A DNA stretch of 64,000 nt from Aphidius gifuensis (Eukaryota > Arthropoda > Insecta > Hymenoptera > Braconidae), in NCBI RefSeq assembly GCF_014905175.1, contig NC_057788.1, forward strand, positions 26,134,154-26,198,153. Reading direction: 5' to 3'. Position 1 is the stretch's first letter. Every line of letters starts with the position of its first letter. A program made the translations under genes and the position numbers. Positions 39,049 through 52,100 of this stretch are shown in pieces. The notes beneath the pieces are model-generated. The model ran no database searches. It was not told the origin of the DNA and saw only the letters and a list, made by a program, of their open reading frames with translations.

Positions 39049-42000
39049 GTGAGTTATTTTACCTAGTTATAACCTCAAGGCAGTGCTCTCATTTGGTCTT
39101 TTGTACATATTTATATTGTAATAATTTAATAGTAATGTCAAGTTTAAAATGGACAATGACTTTTCTTGTTGCTAAAAAATGAGAAATAAAAATACGAAAA
39201 CACTAGTGGGTTCAAATACCAATAGCTAAAAAGCCTGAAATGAATGAATAAATAATCATCATGATTCTTTGCTTCCGGATCAGTAAATTGGTGCAAACAA
39301 AATCATTTCATTTCATCTACTATCGCACATGCACACAAATACTTGTTTATACATTTACAAATTTAAATTTATTCGTTGGTGCATAAGCGTCGAAAATGCA
39401 TACGAAACGTCAAATGCATTCTTTGCCGGTCCATCAAAATGCAAATGTCTTTTATTCGTTTCGGTGGTAATGTATTCGTCCGTTGAGAATCAGTATTCAG
39501 AGTGAAGCCCACGCGATCCACCCTAACCTTACTGTGGTGACTGTAGCGAACCACTGAGAGATCCCGGGGTTTTTTTTTTTTATTCTGCCCAGTTTTTTTT
39601 TTTTTTTGACATAGACAAGAGTTTTAATACTCAAACGTATATCTTTATGTATATTTGTATAATATCATGTGGACCACACAAAAACAAATAAAATTCATAT
39701 AAAAAAAAATAAAATAAAATAAGACACCACCCGGTATTCTGTCATACGTTCATCGTTTTATATATGGTTCGTGTAAATCTTCATTTTACGGGCATTATAT
39801 ATTATAGGTCTTCACTGGCTTTAGGATCGATTAAATACTCGCACCTAAGATGCGAAAACTATACTACCTATACTTACAATCTCTAAGCTCAGACACATAA
39901 CTTATAAGAGCCCTATCAATTGGCTTTGTCACGCAATTTTCAAAAACGTGTGAATATTTTTTTTTCCTTATTTCATTCCATCACACGCAAGTCTTAGTAT
40001 AATAAGATTAAACGGGATAAAAAATAAGAATAAGAGTATTCATGATTGGCTTCTCCCCGCCATCATGTCAATAAAACTCCTCGGAAGCACAATGAAATCA
40101 TCTGAATACGACTATTGAATTTAAATTGTTTGTTTGTGGATCTTATTTATTTTATTTTTCAAAAACATTTGTTTATTTAAGTAGTGATCTAGTCTTTATT
40201 TTTACGGGATGTGAAATAATATTTGGAATGTTATCTGACTGCATGAAAATTGTAAAAAAAAAATAGTTGGAAAGTGAGAAGAAAAATAAAATTCTGACTG
40301 CTTATCCTGGGTTTTAGAGATGCCTAGAAAAAACAGATGATTTTATCACGTAATAAATTAAATTTTATAATTCAAAGAAAATTTTACTGTCAATTTTTTC
40401 TCCATTATTAATTTATTTATAAAAAAAAAAAAGTTTAATTATAAAAATTTCAAATTTATAACTTGATCTTCATAAGAGTAGAGATGTATTAACCGTCCAT
40501 CAATTTCATCATACGCTTTTACCGAGGTTTATAACCAAGTGCCAGGATGCGTAGAGAATATATGTTTATGTGTACCCATACTTAATGGATTTTCAAAAGC
40601 ATACATGCCGCTTGGGATATGCGGTTTGGTTGAAAGTGCACAGCAATATCACGTTGTCCAATAATAATCCACTAATTATCTGTTCATCCTCAATGAACAT
40701 AAATAACTACCCCATCTTTCATCGAGAACCACATGCCATTAAATCAACATAATTATATTTTTAAAAATATTTTTCAACATCATATACATATTCAACATAT
40801 TAATTTTTATATAATAAATATTGAGTTGTACAATAAAATAGAATAAATTTACGAGGGGATTTAACAGTGACCTTGTTAAGAATATAAGCTTATCATCCAG
40901 AACCGGAATGAGAATAATTCATGCTAGTCCAATGCTAAAATCAGTTAGACATGTACATTGTATATTTATAGTAAATGAGATATAGTAGAGTATTTGGTTC
41001 GTCACGTTGTTGGTAGTTATCCACTACCCTGTCCCAGTGAAACCTATATTGCTCGTCTGCACGTGTATTGTCCAACCCTCTTTTTACCCCTTTCTATTCT
41101 CTTAACTGACAAGATGAGACAATGGTGCTTGAAACCTGGGTGTTTCTCCTTATCACATTTACGAACGAGTTGGTCGACATGGGTCTACCACTAATACATC
41201 CCCAAAACTAAAATTCACACAACAATTGCTATCAAACTTTGTTTCTATATCTTTTTCTGCATATATACACTTTTGTATATAAATATATATTTTACATGTA
41301 CATATAGTATTACATGTTTCGTGCCAGTGAACTGATCAGTCACGACTGATAGCCGCACCTCACGGAAAAGGGGTTCTTCTAATGTCGTTTTTCTGACTCA
41401 CACTATTGTGGGTATTAGTCGGTAGCAATAAAGATGAGTGTAAACAAGTCTTTGTAGACACTTCAACTAGTACTTTATAAATATTGTCAAATAAAACTTT
41501 TTTTTTGCCTTTAAAATTCATACAATATAAAGTTTATTCCCATATAGTTTATATCTTTTGTATTATTTTGAAAAAACAAACATTTATATGTAGACTAAAA
41601 ATTGTTGTATGCTGAATAAATTCCTTTAGAAATTACAGGTCTTAATTGTATGCTTACATTATGGTCTAGTGATGACTATCTTTCTATTATAAAACGTACT
41701 TTTGTAGAAATAAAAAAGAAAAAACATATCTTTAGAAAAAATTAAAAATATTTCATTTTTTATTGTCTAAAGCTACTTCTAATTATTTTAAACATAAAAT
41801 AAAAATTCTTAATGATGAATATAATGTATAATATAACTGTTGCATGCCAGACACATAAATATTATTTTCGTTGTGTTTAACGCTGAAGCTTATCATTATT
41901 CTGCACACGTTGGTCGTTCATCGTAGTACAGAAGCCACTAAAATAAGTCTTTTTTTTTTTCCTTTGCACTTATGCACAAGTCAAAAGTCAAGAGTATATG

Positions 42001-45000
42001 ATACGTAGTTACCTTGATATCCAAGTATGCGTTCTGCCAACAATTTTAAATACCCAACGACCAATGTTGGTAGATAAACAATGAGGGTGGGTGACCTGCC
42101 CCGTGCCAAAGCCTCTGAGCATCAAATTTGCATAGAAACGCGACTAACTTGGACTGTTAGCTCAAGTTAAGTACTTGAGTACTAGATCTTTCGGTGAATT
42201 CAATTACGGAAATAGTGAATCATAACAAATACCCATTACTCGGAGATTCTTACATACATGGAAATTGTATTTGTGCTCTTACTGAAGATTAACATTCTTG
42301 AAATAGAATGAATACTCAGTGTGGTTACATTGTTGATGCTCCGTCTTTTCACAAGACCTTTAGTAATCGAATAGTACACTGATAATAGTTTTCCTCTTTC
42401 GATTCAGTTTATAAACTTAGCAGATTAAAAGGATTATATTCATATAGAGAAATTTTCATAGCTATTAATATATTGTCCAAGTCAAAAATGTTTGTAAGAG
42501 AACTATTTGATCATTTCAATATAACACGAACATCAAAAAACGAATTAGTCAGGTATTTACTTTGAGAAAATTTGGCCTCAATGTTTCAAGGTATTTTAAA
42601 CTTCTAAATTTTACGTGTATTCTTTTCATTTTAGTTCCATTCATGTTCAATTCTGTGACCTAGCTACACTATTTCACTGTAATTTGCAAAAGCCTTTTGA
42701 CTCGTTTCTCGGTATATAGTGCGATATCTCTATAGAATATATTTTCTAGGAGTATACTAGCTTTTTCGTTTCGACCTTTTTGTATTTCTTGGTATAAAAG
42801 CGACAGTTCTTTTCACCAAACTACTCTCATCATCCCTTATCTTGTAGCACATCTGCGGCCTCATTCTCAGCCATATATGAAGTTCAACATTTTCAACTAT
42901 TCACTAACATTTTGTAGCCATGTCAGAGGCTTATCTAATTTTGGGCAAAATATTCTGAGGTAATATGTACGTTATAGCGTGTATCTTCTAAACTTGTCTC
43001 GCTATCTTGAATCTTTTGTTGGCTTTTTTCTGATCTTGTCATGCTAGAAAATACACAAAATACAAACGATGAATAAAATATAAATCAACATTTTGGTTAT
43101 ATGTATAAAAAAAAAAAATATTCGGTAACTTTTCGTCAAACGTTTTTACAAAGTATCCTGAATGACATTGAAGGCCATTTAAAAAAATTTAGCAGTGCTC
43201 ACTTATGGCTTATAATTTGAATTGCGAAAGAAAAATCTCTATTTAAGTTAACAATTTCTAACGTTGACATATGTATTAAATAGCGTAGTTTCAAGAAACA
43301 ATTTATTTTAACACCCTCCACAAAAATATACAAGTGTTGAAAACTGCATGATTTCAAACATTTAAAATAATCAGATTCCTCATAAATTTCATTTTTGTTT
43401 TAACTGCTTTTTATTTTGTTAAGAGTAAAGTCAACCGATTAAGATAAAATTCCCTGGAATCAGATGTACGCAATGTTTCTCTCGCAGCATGTTCTTTGCT
43501 TGCTTTTTTTTCTGCTTTTTATATACTTCATCTCGGGGAATCTCGCCAATTTCCCCCAACCAGCCTTGATCTTTGATGAGGGTTGGTGCCTAGGACAACG
43601 CCATACTTTAGTTTTAAATATTCATTTACCAAAGCAAGGCCTTCGTCCCCAACTCATTTTAATGTTCAACGTTACCCCAAACAACGTTCTGCTCTTTGCG
43701 TACGAGTGTCGACCTCTTCACTACTTTATTTCAAGTCTTGATCCTTTTACTTTTCTTTTTTTTATTATTTTTATACCTTTGCTTTCTTTAGAAGCTTTTA
43801 CAATTATATAACTCTAAATTCAACTCAGCAGTTGACTGTGGTCACTCGCTATCCCACAGGAAAAATTTAATATTTAAATATACAAAAATAAACTTGAAAA
43901 TTTATTTACATTTTGTAATATTCCTTTCTATTATATTTAAATTTTTTATCAATGCGTAGCTTGTATTCACTATGCTGATATTATTTGCTTTTGTTTAACA
44001 ATATTTTTTATTTTTTCATTTTTGTTTTCCTTTTTTCTTCTGAAGTATAATAAATATGTGAATAAAATTTTTTTGTACTACCACAAAAAGCGCGCAATCA
44101 AAAAAACTTGGCAATGACTCTAGGCTCCGCTTGTTATTCCAACAATCATCTTCGCTGTTGCAAACTTTTCAAGTATCTTTCGAGCATACCAATATAATGA
44201 ACATAACCGCAATTGTTATTCTAGACTTGCTCACTACTTGGATATCCCGGTGTCTCTTATGACTATGACTATTTTCCACTACAAAATATCTCGTATAAAA
44301 CACAGGTCACATCCAAAGAAACTGTTACACCTGCTTGCCTTTGAGGTACCACATCAAATTATCGACTATACTCTATATATACATCTGTAGATCCTTAAGA
44401 TTTTGTAGCTTCATTGACGTTTTGAGTAATTGAAAAGAGCTTTAACCATAATCCGACGAAAATTGCTTGTTCTATTTTATCATATACTTCATAAATTTCT
44501 CACCACACAATTTATTAATCTTTTCATACATAAATTTTCTCAATTTATTAAAATTAAAATGAATAATAATTATTTACTATCCGATCATCAATATATATTA
44601 TATACACTATTAAGTATACTAAAAATAATTTTCTCATAATCTGAACACAATTATATGTATTAATAATTATTAATTATCAATTATAACTAGTGATTATTAT
44701 ATATTTTTTTATTATGTCAAGAACATAATGATTTTTTACACCATCAGTTCGTTAAAAATAAAAAAAAATATACAAGTAAAGAAGTTCTGTAATCAAGAGC
44801 TTTCGTCGACCATAAAAATAACTAACTGACTTTCATAAAGACTCAGAATTTTTATTTTCAATTTTTTTAATTTTGCTTTTGTTGTGCTTCGTATACGTCT
44901 ATAGACTTAAAAAAAATAAATATAATTTTTTTGCTGTAAATATACTATCTACTCGAGGTTCTTTAAGTATTAAAATCAAGTTTTCTATACGATCGACATA

Positions 45001-47126
45001 GATCATAGAATATAATCGATTAGTTGGTACATTGTAGGACTTTTATATATGTCCCAGCAAATTGTACAAAAGCGGATTAAAGCTTTTCATTTTAGGAAAT
45101 AAAATATATATATCTGCTCCCACAGGTCCAGTAAGTTTTGAGTCTTTTTAAACTTTTTTTATCTCTTGAGAATTGTAGATATAACGTCAATTATCTCTCA
45201 AGTCTTTCATCAATGCGTTAGCTATATGAAGAAAAATTGAAAGTAAAAAAAAAAAATTTAATACCATTGGATGAAAAAAGAATTTGTTTTTTTTTTTTTT
45301 CTTTTTTATCATTATCATTTGAACTCGAAATATTTTCTTTTGTCAAGAATTGACTGTCTCGTATATATAGCATGTCTTATTATAGAGTATAACGGCTATA
45401 GAAATATAATGGAGAATACTTTTACCAACTCGAATACGCGTGAGTCTTTTTATCTGCAGTGCAGAATTGAACAAAAAACGCGACAACGAGTTTACGGGGT
45501 CGGTTGCTATATAACAACCTGCTGTCGAGTCAGCTTGTGCTTGTAGAAGATCGTGCACACAGTATATATAACATCCAAAGATAATTTACACGAAGAATCA
45601 ATAATGTCAGAGGTACATGCACGCGACTATCTTCAACTTTATTATTCCTTTTATATGTAGTCATGAGATGTCATGAATAAAATTAAAAATTCCATCAAAT
45701 TATGTTTATTAATATATTATTCGACGTAGATATAAAAACAAAAGAAAAAGTAATTAAATAAAAACGAAATATGTAAGACAAAATGATAAATTGATCTTGG
45801 CATTTTAACGGATGACAAATTGCTGGAAAAAAGATAATAAAATATGTCGTTCATAGAAATTTTTTGTAAATATTCTGTCCTATATTAGGGTGAGTTTTTT
45901 TTTTTTTTTCGTCTTTATCTATTCTATTTTTTCATCATTTTTTTTCTTGCATAATAGAGATAAATGATTTATTTCGACTTGAATGAAATTTGTTAATTTT
46001 CACGTTAACAAGTAATAATCTCATTTTTGTATCGACTCTTTAACCAACAAAATGAAATAATCCGTAAAACTTGATTGGCGGATTAATTGATTATCAGACA
46101 ATATAAGAGCATATTCTTTTTTTTTTTTTATTTTATTTTTATATTTATTTTCCCCTTATTCGTTTATTGCCTTTTCTGTGCTCTAGTTTTTTTTTTTTTT
46201 TATTCTTGTTATTTCGTGCCCGGGCAATATTCAACCGCAGTAGCATACGCCAGCACTTCCGGATATTCCTTCACACAGTGTGATTGACACGTTATCACGC
46301 TTTTCCGTCGACTCAATTTCCTTTTTATTTTTATTCTACCAACTGGAACTTTAATCTCCCTAGAATGAACACGAGTAAATGAAAAAATAAAATAAAAATA
46401 AAAAAAAAAAATAGTTAAAAGTATAAAGTAGAAAAAAAATAGACACGCGTACTTTTATTTCTACCCTCTCTATGTACTTATGTATATGGATTTTAGGTAC
46501 ACGCTTCAGTTCTTCACTGTCAATTTTACTTATCTCATTGCTACTGTTTTCTCTTCCGATATATTTTCTCGTTGTAGGATCATTCGCAGGCTTTTTTTAT
46601 TTTCGTCTTTTTCTTTTCTATATACATTTACAATATAAAGATGGGAAAAAAAATACTCAGGGCTGATGGCTTACTGTACTGGAAGGAAAACCCAAATAAG
46701 TAGATAGATGTGTGAGTACGTCCTTTCTTCAAAGGCGTTGTTCTGTAAATACGTTGAAGCAGTCTGACATACAAAGGGGGCTGCATAAAAATACGGAAGA
46801 ATGATAATATTATATTGCTATTCACACATCACATAAAAAAAAAAAAAGTTTTTTTTTTGTTCTTTTATCTTGTTTAGATATACATACAATCTTGTGTTAT
46901 TGATTTTGAAAATTCTGATTTTGATCAAATGATAAATTATACACAAAACATGTAGTCATATTCAGTATTGACCGTTATTTAAATTTATCTAGGTTGAAAG
47001 ATAAATATAAGCAAGTTATTCAGTGGAATGTTTAAATTATGATTTGATCAGGCAACTGGACAAATGAGGGTAACTTATTTTGCATTTTACATAATTCAAT
47101 GGAAATTTTCAATAGTTTGAATTTAT
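39049..47126 (+). other. Apparent intron or intergenic sequence after the leader exon
   Basis: This opens with the donor GTGAGTTATTTTACC. It is AT-rich but with longer complex patches than the left half: 39350-39560, 39700-40110, 40480-40760, 41000-41200, 41320-41470, 41870-42420, 42640-43010, 43440-43740, 44090-44420, 45340-45620 and 46210-46380. A 115-codon plus frame at 43464-43811 has a hydrophobic start but runs into AT-rich sequence and lacks other support. No exon with convincing splice sites on both sides was found. Confidence 0.4.
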
Positions 47127-47861
47127 ATGTGGTGTTTCAGTTAACCACAGACTTCGGTACTGTCATTTTTGATATGTTGTATTTGGCCTAAACTCCGTAT
47201 TTTTCTTCACGGCCATCAAATACTTGATATCTATGCCTGCTGGCGATATAGATTCGAGACGCAAAACAAAGTATTTTAAGTTTCACCAGTGGGTAATTCA
47301 ATGGGAAGTATTTTTTATTTTAAAATTTCATTTTGTTTGTAATTTTATTTTTTAGATGTTCAAAGAAAGAAATTTACTCTTTATGAAATTTTCATTTCTT
47401 TTAGTTTTCCGAAAAACCACATAACAATTAGAGAGTAAAAAAACAAACTATATGGTCGTTCTCAAAAACTAAAAAGAAATTGAAAATTTCATAAGAGTAA
47501 ATTTCGTTTTCTTTTTCGTTCTACATCTAAAAAAAAAATAAAATTAAGAAAAATTTTTTTTTTTCAAAAATTGAAATTTTAAAAATCAAAAAAAAATACT
47601 TCCCATTGAGTGCCCACTCTAGTGAAGGGCTTAAAATACTTGTTTTGCGTCCTCGAATCTGTGATAAAAAATTCAGCAAAAAAAAAATGGCGCTTTTTGA
47701 GATATCATGAAATTTGACGGTGGCGCCCCCAAAAATTGAAGAAAAAAAAAAAAAAAAAATACGGGTTTTTTTTTAGGCCAAAATCTACAACATATCAAAA
47801 AATGAGCGAAATCGCCGAGGGTCAGGCCGCAAACCCCGTGGTTTGGCTAAGAACGCCACAT
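47127..47861. mobile_element. Foldback (long inverted repeat) element, non-autonomous
   Basis: The two halves of this 735-bp stretch are reverse complements of each other, with indels. The left arm is about 47127-47409, the loop about 47410-47460 and the right arm about 47461-47861. Matching blocks in order include ATGTGGYGTT, TTTTTGATATGTTG, TTTGGCCTAAA, AGATTCGAG and ACGCAAAACA. Inner matches include TATTTTAAG, CAATGGGAAGTATTTTTT, AAATTTACTCTT and ATGAAATTTTCA. The right arm is about 120 bp longer and keeps GC-rich segments missing from the left. Each tip also carries a small GTGG...CCAC inverted pair. There is no transposase ORF. The exact ends and target duplication are unclear (AT may be the duplicated dinucleotide). 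This is a foldback or MITE-like element of unknown superfamily. Confidence 0.8.
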
Positions 47862-48049
47862 GTATACTTTATTGATAACTCGTTTAGTATTCGTATAGAT
47901 TGATTTTCAAGCTATTGTTATTACTTTTTACATGAGTGAATAAATTGAATATAAAAAAAATTTTTTACTCTCGTATATAAATATAAAATAATGTGGAAAA
48001 TTTTTAAATTATTATTTAATTTTTAAAGTTTAAAATTTTTATATAAATA
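47862..48049. other. Spacer between two mobile elements
   Basis: This is AT-rich single-copy-looking sequence with no coding frame. It separates the foldback element from the TA-flanked inverted-repeat element. Confidence 0.6.
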
Positions 48050-48077
48050 CACTGAGAGAAATTTTAACTAAAAATTA
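48050..48077 (+). repeat. Left terminal inverted repeat
   Basis: This is the 28-bp terminal repeat of the element, identical to the reverse complement of 49102-49129, and preceded by TA. Confidence 0.9.
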
Positions 48078-48529
48078 CAAACGTATAAGAAAAAATTACA
48101 AAGCGAATAGTAAAAACTGCGTTCCTCCGATTATTTGTAAGAATTATTCGTATATTGATAAATAATTTTTACAATAAAGTTATGTAAAAAATTTGGCCAT
48201 TGACTATATACAACACTAAGCCATAAAAATTACATAATTTTATTGTAATTTCTCTTTAAAAAAAATGACTAAATTCACGATACTCACAAGTAAATTCTAG
48301 CAGACTGAGAATTTACGCACTACCGGTTTTAGAATTTACTATATTTTATTATAAATTTTATTTAAAAGTTGGACATTTTTTGTGCTAAGTTCGGCAGTTT
48401 GTGCTAGATTCACGGAGAACGGCAATCAATTCCCGGCAACATTTTTTCTTTTCTGTTTACACGCTCAAAACTCGAAAACTAATTGATAAATAGAAAAAAT
48501 TCATTCTGATAAATGTTCAGAAATAAATT

Positions 48530-48606
48530 ACCAACAATAAACCTCGCTTAACCCCATACCTAGCTTCAACAGATAAGGCTGTAGAAATGCTTGAAATTAC
48601 ATGACA
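48530..48606 (+). repeat. Internal direct repeat, copy A
   Basis: This copy shares with 48897-48976 the order AATAA, AACCCCAT, CTA, AGATAA, TGTA, CTTGAA, ACAT and ACA at matching spacing. The copies are diverged, roughly two thirds identical by eye. It lies within the TA-flanked element. Confidence 0.6.
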
Positions 48607-48896
48607 CCAATCATTTGTTCAATCATCGGCCATCTTTGTATTATTTCTCCCCACAACCAGAATTTTTACAGCGATATAGTAAAAATATTTAAGTCTATGC
48701 TAACTTTTATATGTGTACATGATAAATTTTATTATATGTATTAGAATATTTATTAAAATTGTTCAGTATTTTTATTTGAACTTATAATATTTTTATCGTT
48801 TCCTCAAAACATGTATGTGCTTTATTTTAATTAACTCATAACTCATTATCTAAGACATTAATCAAAAAAAGTAATTCTTTATAAATTGTTTAGAAT

Positions 48897-48976
48897 TAAA
48901 TTCTCAATAATTAAGTCCACTCAACCCCATGTCTATCTGCAATAGATAACGATGTACAGAGACTTGAAGTAACATA
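48897..48976 (+). repeat. Internal direct repeat, copy B
   Basis: This is the second, diverged copy of the block at 48530-48606, inside the same element, about 367 bp downstream. It suggests the element grew by internal duplication or carries subterminal repeat arrays. Confidence 0.6.
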
Positions 48977-49101
48977 ACAATTTTTTGACATTGTGTGACA
49001 TTTTACATAATTTTATTGTAGAATATCATCTCTCGCGGCCAATCCCAGAAATAAAACAAAAATTACAAAGCAGTATAGTAATTTCTATTCAACATGGGTT
49101 T

Positions 49102-49129
49102 TAATTTTTAGTTAAAATTTCTCTCAGTG
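49102..49129 (-). repeat. Right terminal inverted repeat
   Basis: This is the 28-bp terminal repeat of the element, the perfect reverse complement of 48050-48077, and followed by TA. Confidence 0.9.
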
Positions 49130-49131
49130 TA

Positions 49132-52100
49132 GTTAATTTGTTGAATTATTAATGTTTCGAAAATTAATGATAATCAAGGTTGGTTAAAAGACTCAGTACA
49201 TATGTTTTTGGGTTAACAAATTTGTTGGTGTACGGAGAATAATGTTGAGATAAGACTGGCGTGAACTTAGATCGTTTGAAGGGGCAAAAAAGTTTTACCC
49301 CAGATGATTTTCCTACTTGATGTATTTCAACATTACCCTGAGAATTGTTACAACAAAGAGGTATGCCTACTGTTTCAGGCACTTGTACTTTCTGCCACCA
49401 GTATATATTCTACCCTCTTCAACGCAGTTAGACTACCGATCAATACAACCCCAAACTTTCATTCGCGCATTTCCAAAGTTCTATAAATATATAGCACATA
49501 AGATGAATAGAATTTCCTTAGATATTGAAAATTTTAGATAAATTTTACTAAATGCATACATTTTTTTTCTTCATCTTTTGAAAATTAAAACCAAAAGTTT
49601 TTTATATTACAATGTGGTAGACCAAAAACTTATTAGTTATCAGACATACCAGATGTTACCATGAAAAACTTTTTTGACACATTTCTAATTTTGAAGATTT
49701 TAGTTTAATAATAAAAAATTGAATAATTAAAATACTATTTTTAGAGATAGAAAATTAAATATAAATTTCGAAACAAAAAAAAAAACAATTGATAAATATA
49801 AATAAAATATCTTAACGTATCGAGAAAATCCTATATCTTAAATAAACATTACGGAAAATAAAAAAAATAAAATTTTCAAAGACACGAGATAATATACATG
49901 TCGGATATACGTGCAATTAACCTTCTCAAAAGATTACCTCGGTGTATCAACTTATCGTGAAAAGGTTACCAAGGAAGCTGTAAATAACATTCGCAGGGTG
50001 TATTTGGCTCCATCATATATCAACGAGAGTATACGCAGGTCTACTTATATATATGAAACTTGAGATGTTTCGTGTGTAGAATAGAGCTGGTGAATGTTCA
50101 CTGACATGTTATATATATATACAAATTTATATACGTAGCGTGTATATGAGCTCATGATCTAGCGCTAGGCAAAACATATATTTCTTTTTCTAGGTAAATT
50201 CACAAACATGTTGAGTATCGTGTTGTATTTGGGAAATAAAATAGCACCATTTTGGTCTATTTGTTTCTGCAAAACATCTCAACTGCATGTCTCCTGTATT
50301 TTTTTATTTTTTTATTTTATGCCAGTCTTGACTGTAATTGTTTTCCGGGTTTTTATTTGAAATTCATTTTTAACTGTATAGCAATTATTTTAGCAACCTA
50401 TAAAACTAAAAACTTGTACAATTTTATGATCAAAAGTATTTAAATAATGTTATCTACGAGCAAGAGTAGATGAGCCCAGGTATAATATTACCTTCGTTCA
50501 TTAAATGCTTTATTGCTTGTTATATTGGATTTATTATTTTTTCGTATACTAGGAAAAAACAGTTCAAAACTTTTTTTTATTTTTCATTATAAACGGTGGC
50601 ACGAAACCACTAGTTTGTATAAATTTTATTTATCATTATAATAATAGAATAATAAAACAAAAATTCAAAAGTAAACGAAGATGCAAAATTTGTCATGGGA
50701 CGAAAAAGTTTTTTTCATTTTTTTATTTCTCTGTCTTTTAGTTTGATGAGATGTTTTGCGAAAATGGCTAAAAGTATCCATACGCAGAAAACGAAAAATG
50801 AGTCGGGTAAAATTGGAAAGACGAGAATAAAGTTCACGAGCCTTTAACATCTTGAGAATTCCCAAGCAATTTCTTCTTCGTCATCTGTCATACTTTTATT
50901 CTAAAAACTTTTGAGATTTAATTTATAAGTAGTCGAGTGATGTACGTTTTTCTTCCATTTTATTGCATTTAAAATTACTGTCTAATGTATTTGACAGTAC
51001 TTTTGACGCTACTGACAGTAGTTCTTACGCTACAATAATTATTCCTAACTTGACTAATCACATTACAAATTTGCTCAGAATATAAACTCAATTTTCATTT
51101 ATAATTTAAGTCAGCTATTTGTGTTGAAAAAAAATAAGTTAATAAAGTCAATCTATTTACACCAATCAAAAATGAACATAAACTTCTTGTCTCTCGCGAT
51201 AATTTAAATGCTCTAAAAAGTATCTTGACAAAATTTTTACGTACTACGTTTTGACTGTATCAGTGAATTATGTGTACAGAAAATCAGATGAATAATATAC
51301 AAAAGAAACAGAAAAATATTTGATAAGCAATTGAAGATAGCTAAAAAGATGAGGGAAAGGATTTTGCTTTGATCACACAAAGTACACAACGCCAAGTTTG
51401 AAGGCAACATTAAGGTTCTTTTATCGTTAGCTTTGGAGATTGGTGTGAGAAGAAAACAGTATCCTTTAATCTGTTATCGTAAAATCCTGCTCACTCACTC
51501 TTGGTGTTACTTGCCGCAAGCTTTAAAGCCAGAGATGGTGGCTCAAGAGGGTGTGAAAGAAACGACAAGGACAAAGAGAGATACAAGAAGAGTGTAACCA
51601 AGATATGATAGAACTGTATGCATTGTGTGAAGATAGAAAATTGCTAAAAAGTGAAAAAATAAAAAAAAAGAATTTGAGATCAGGAAATGAGTAAAGTATA
51701 GAATCATAACTTAGGGAGTAAAATTATAGAGCTAGGCAATATGTGAGTGTCATACGTCTCTCTCAGTAGATTGATGAGTATCAATATCCTGCCTTAATGC
51801 TGTGCTACTATACTTGATTTTTTTTTATTCTAGCTTTACTTTTTATTCCCTCTTCAAATTGGTAACAATATAACCTCAAAGTTTTTTCTTATTATTGACT
51901 TACAATTCTTTTATTCCTCTTCGATATTCAAACTTGAAATTAAAAAAAAAAAAACTGTGAGTTTTCGAAAGAATGATATGACACATGGGTGAGGAAATTT
52001 CAAAATAAAAAAATATTTTTTTTTTCAATAAAACCTCCAACACTTTAGTCCAATGGAGATGATCCCATTTCTCTCTCTATATATATCAAACATATTTCTT

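Larger units (their letters stand above)
48050..49129. mobile_element. Non-autonomous DNA transposon with 28-bp TIRs and TA duplication
   Basis: The ends are perfect 28-bp inverted repeats beginning CACTGAGAGAAATTTTAACT (48050-48077 and 49102-49129). TA flanks both sides (48048-48049 and 49130-49131). This gives a 1080-bp element with a 2-bp TA target duplication, as seen in Tc1/mariner-like elements. No transposase-length ORF is present, so it is probably a deletion derivative or MITE. The interior is repetitive: a block at 48530-48606 recurs diverged at 48897-48976, and a short motif like ACAAAGCGATATAGTAAAA occurs near 48095, 48666 and 49072. The superfamily is inferred from the TA duplication only. 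CACTG ends are also known from other superfamilies with different duplication lengths. Confidence 0.82.

Noticed and set aside
43464..43811. 115-codon plus frame with hydrophobic start
   Set aside because: A hydrophobic start and end arise readily from T-rich DNA. The middle is mildly protein-like, but there is no splice, poly(A) or family support.
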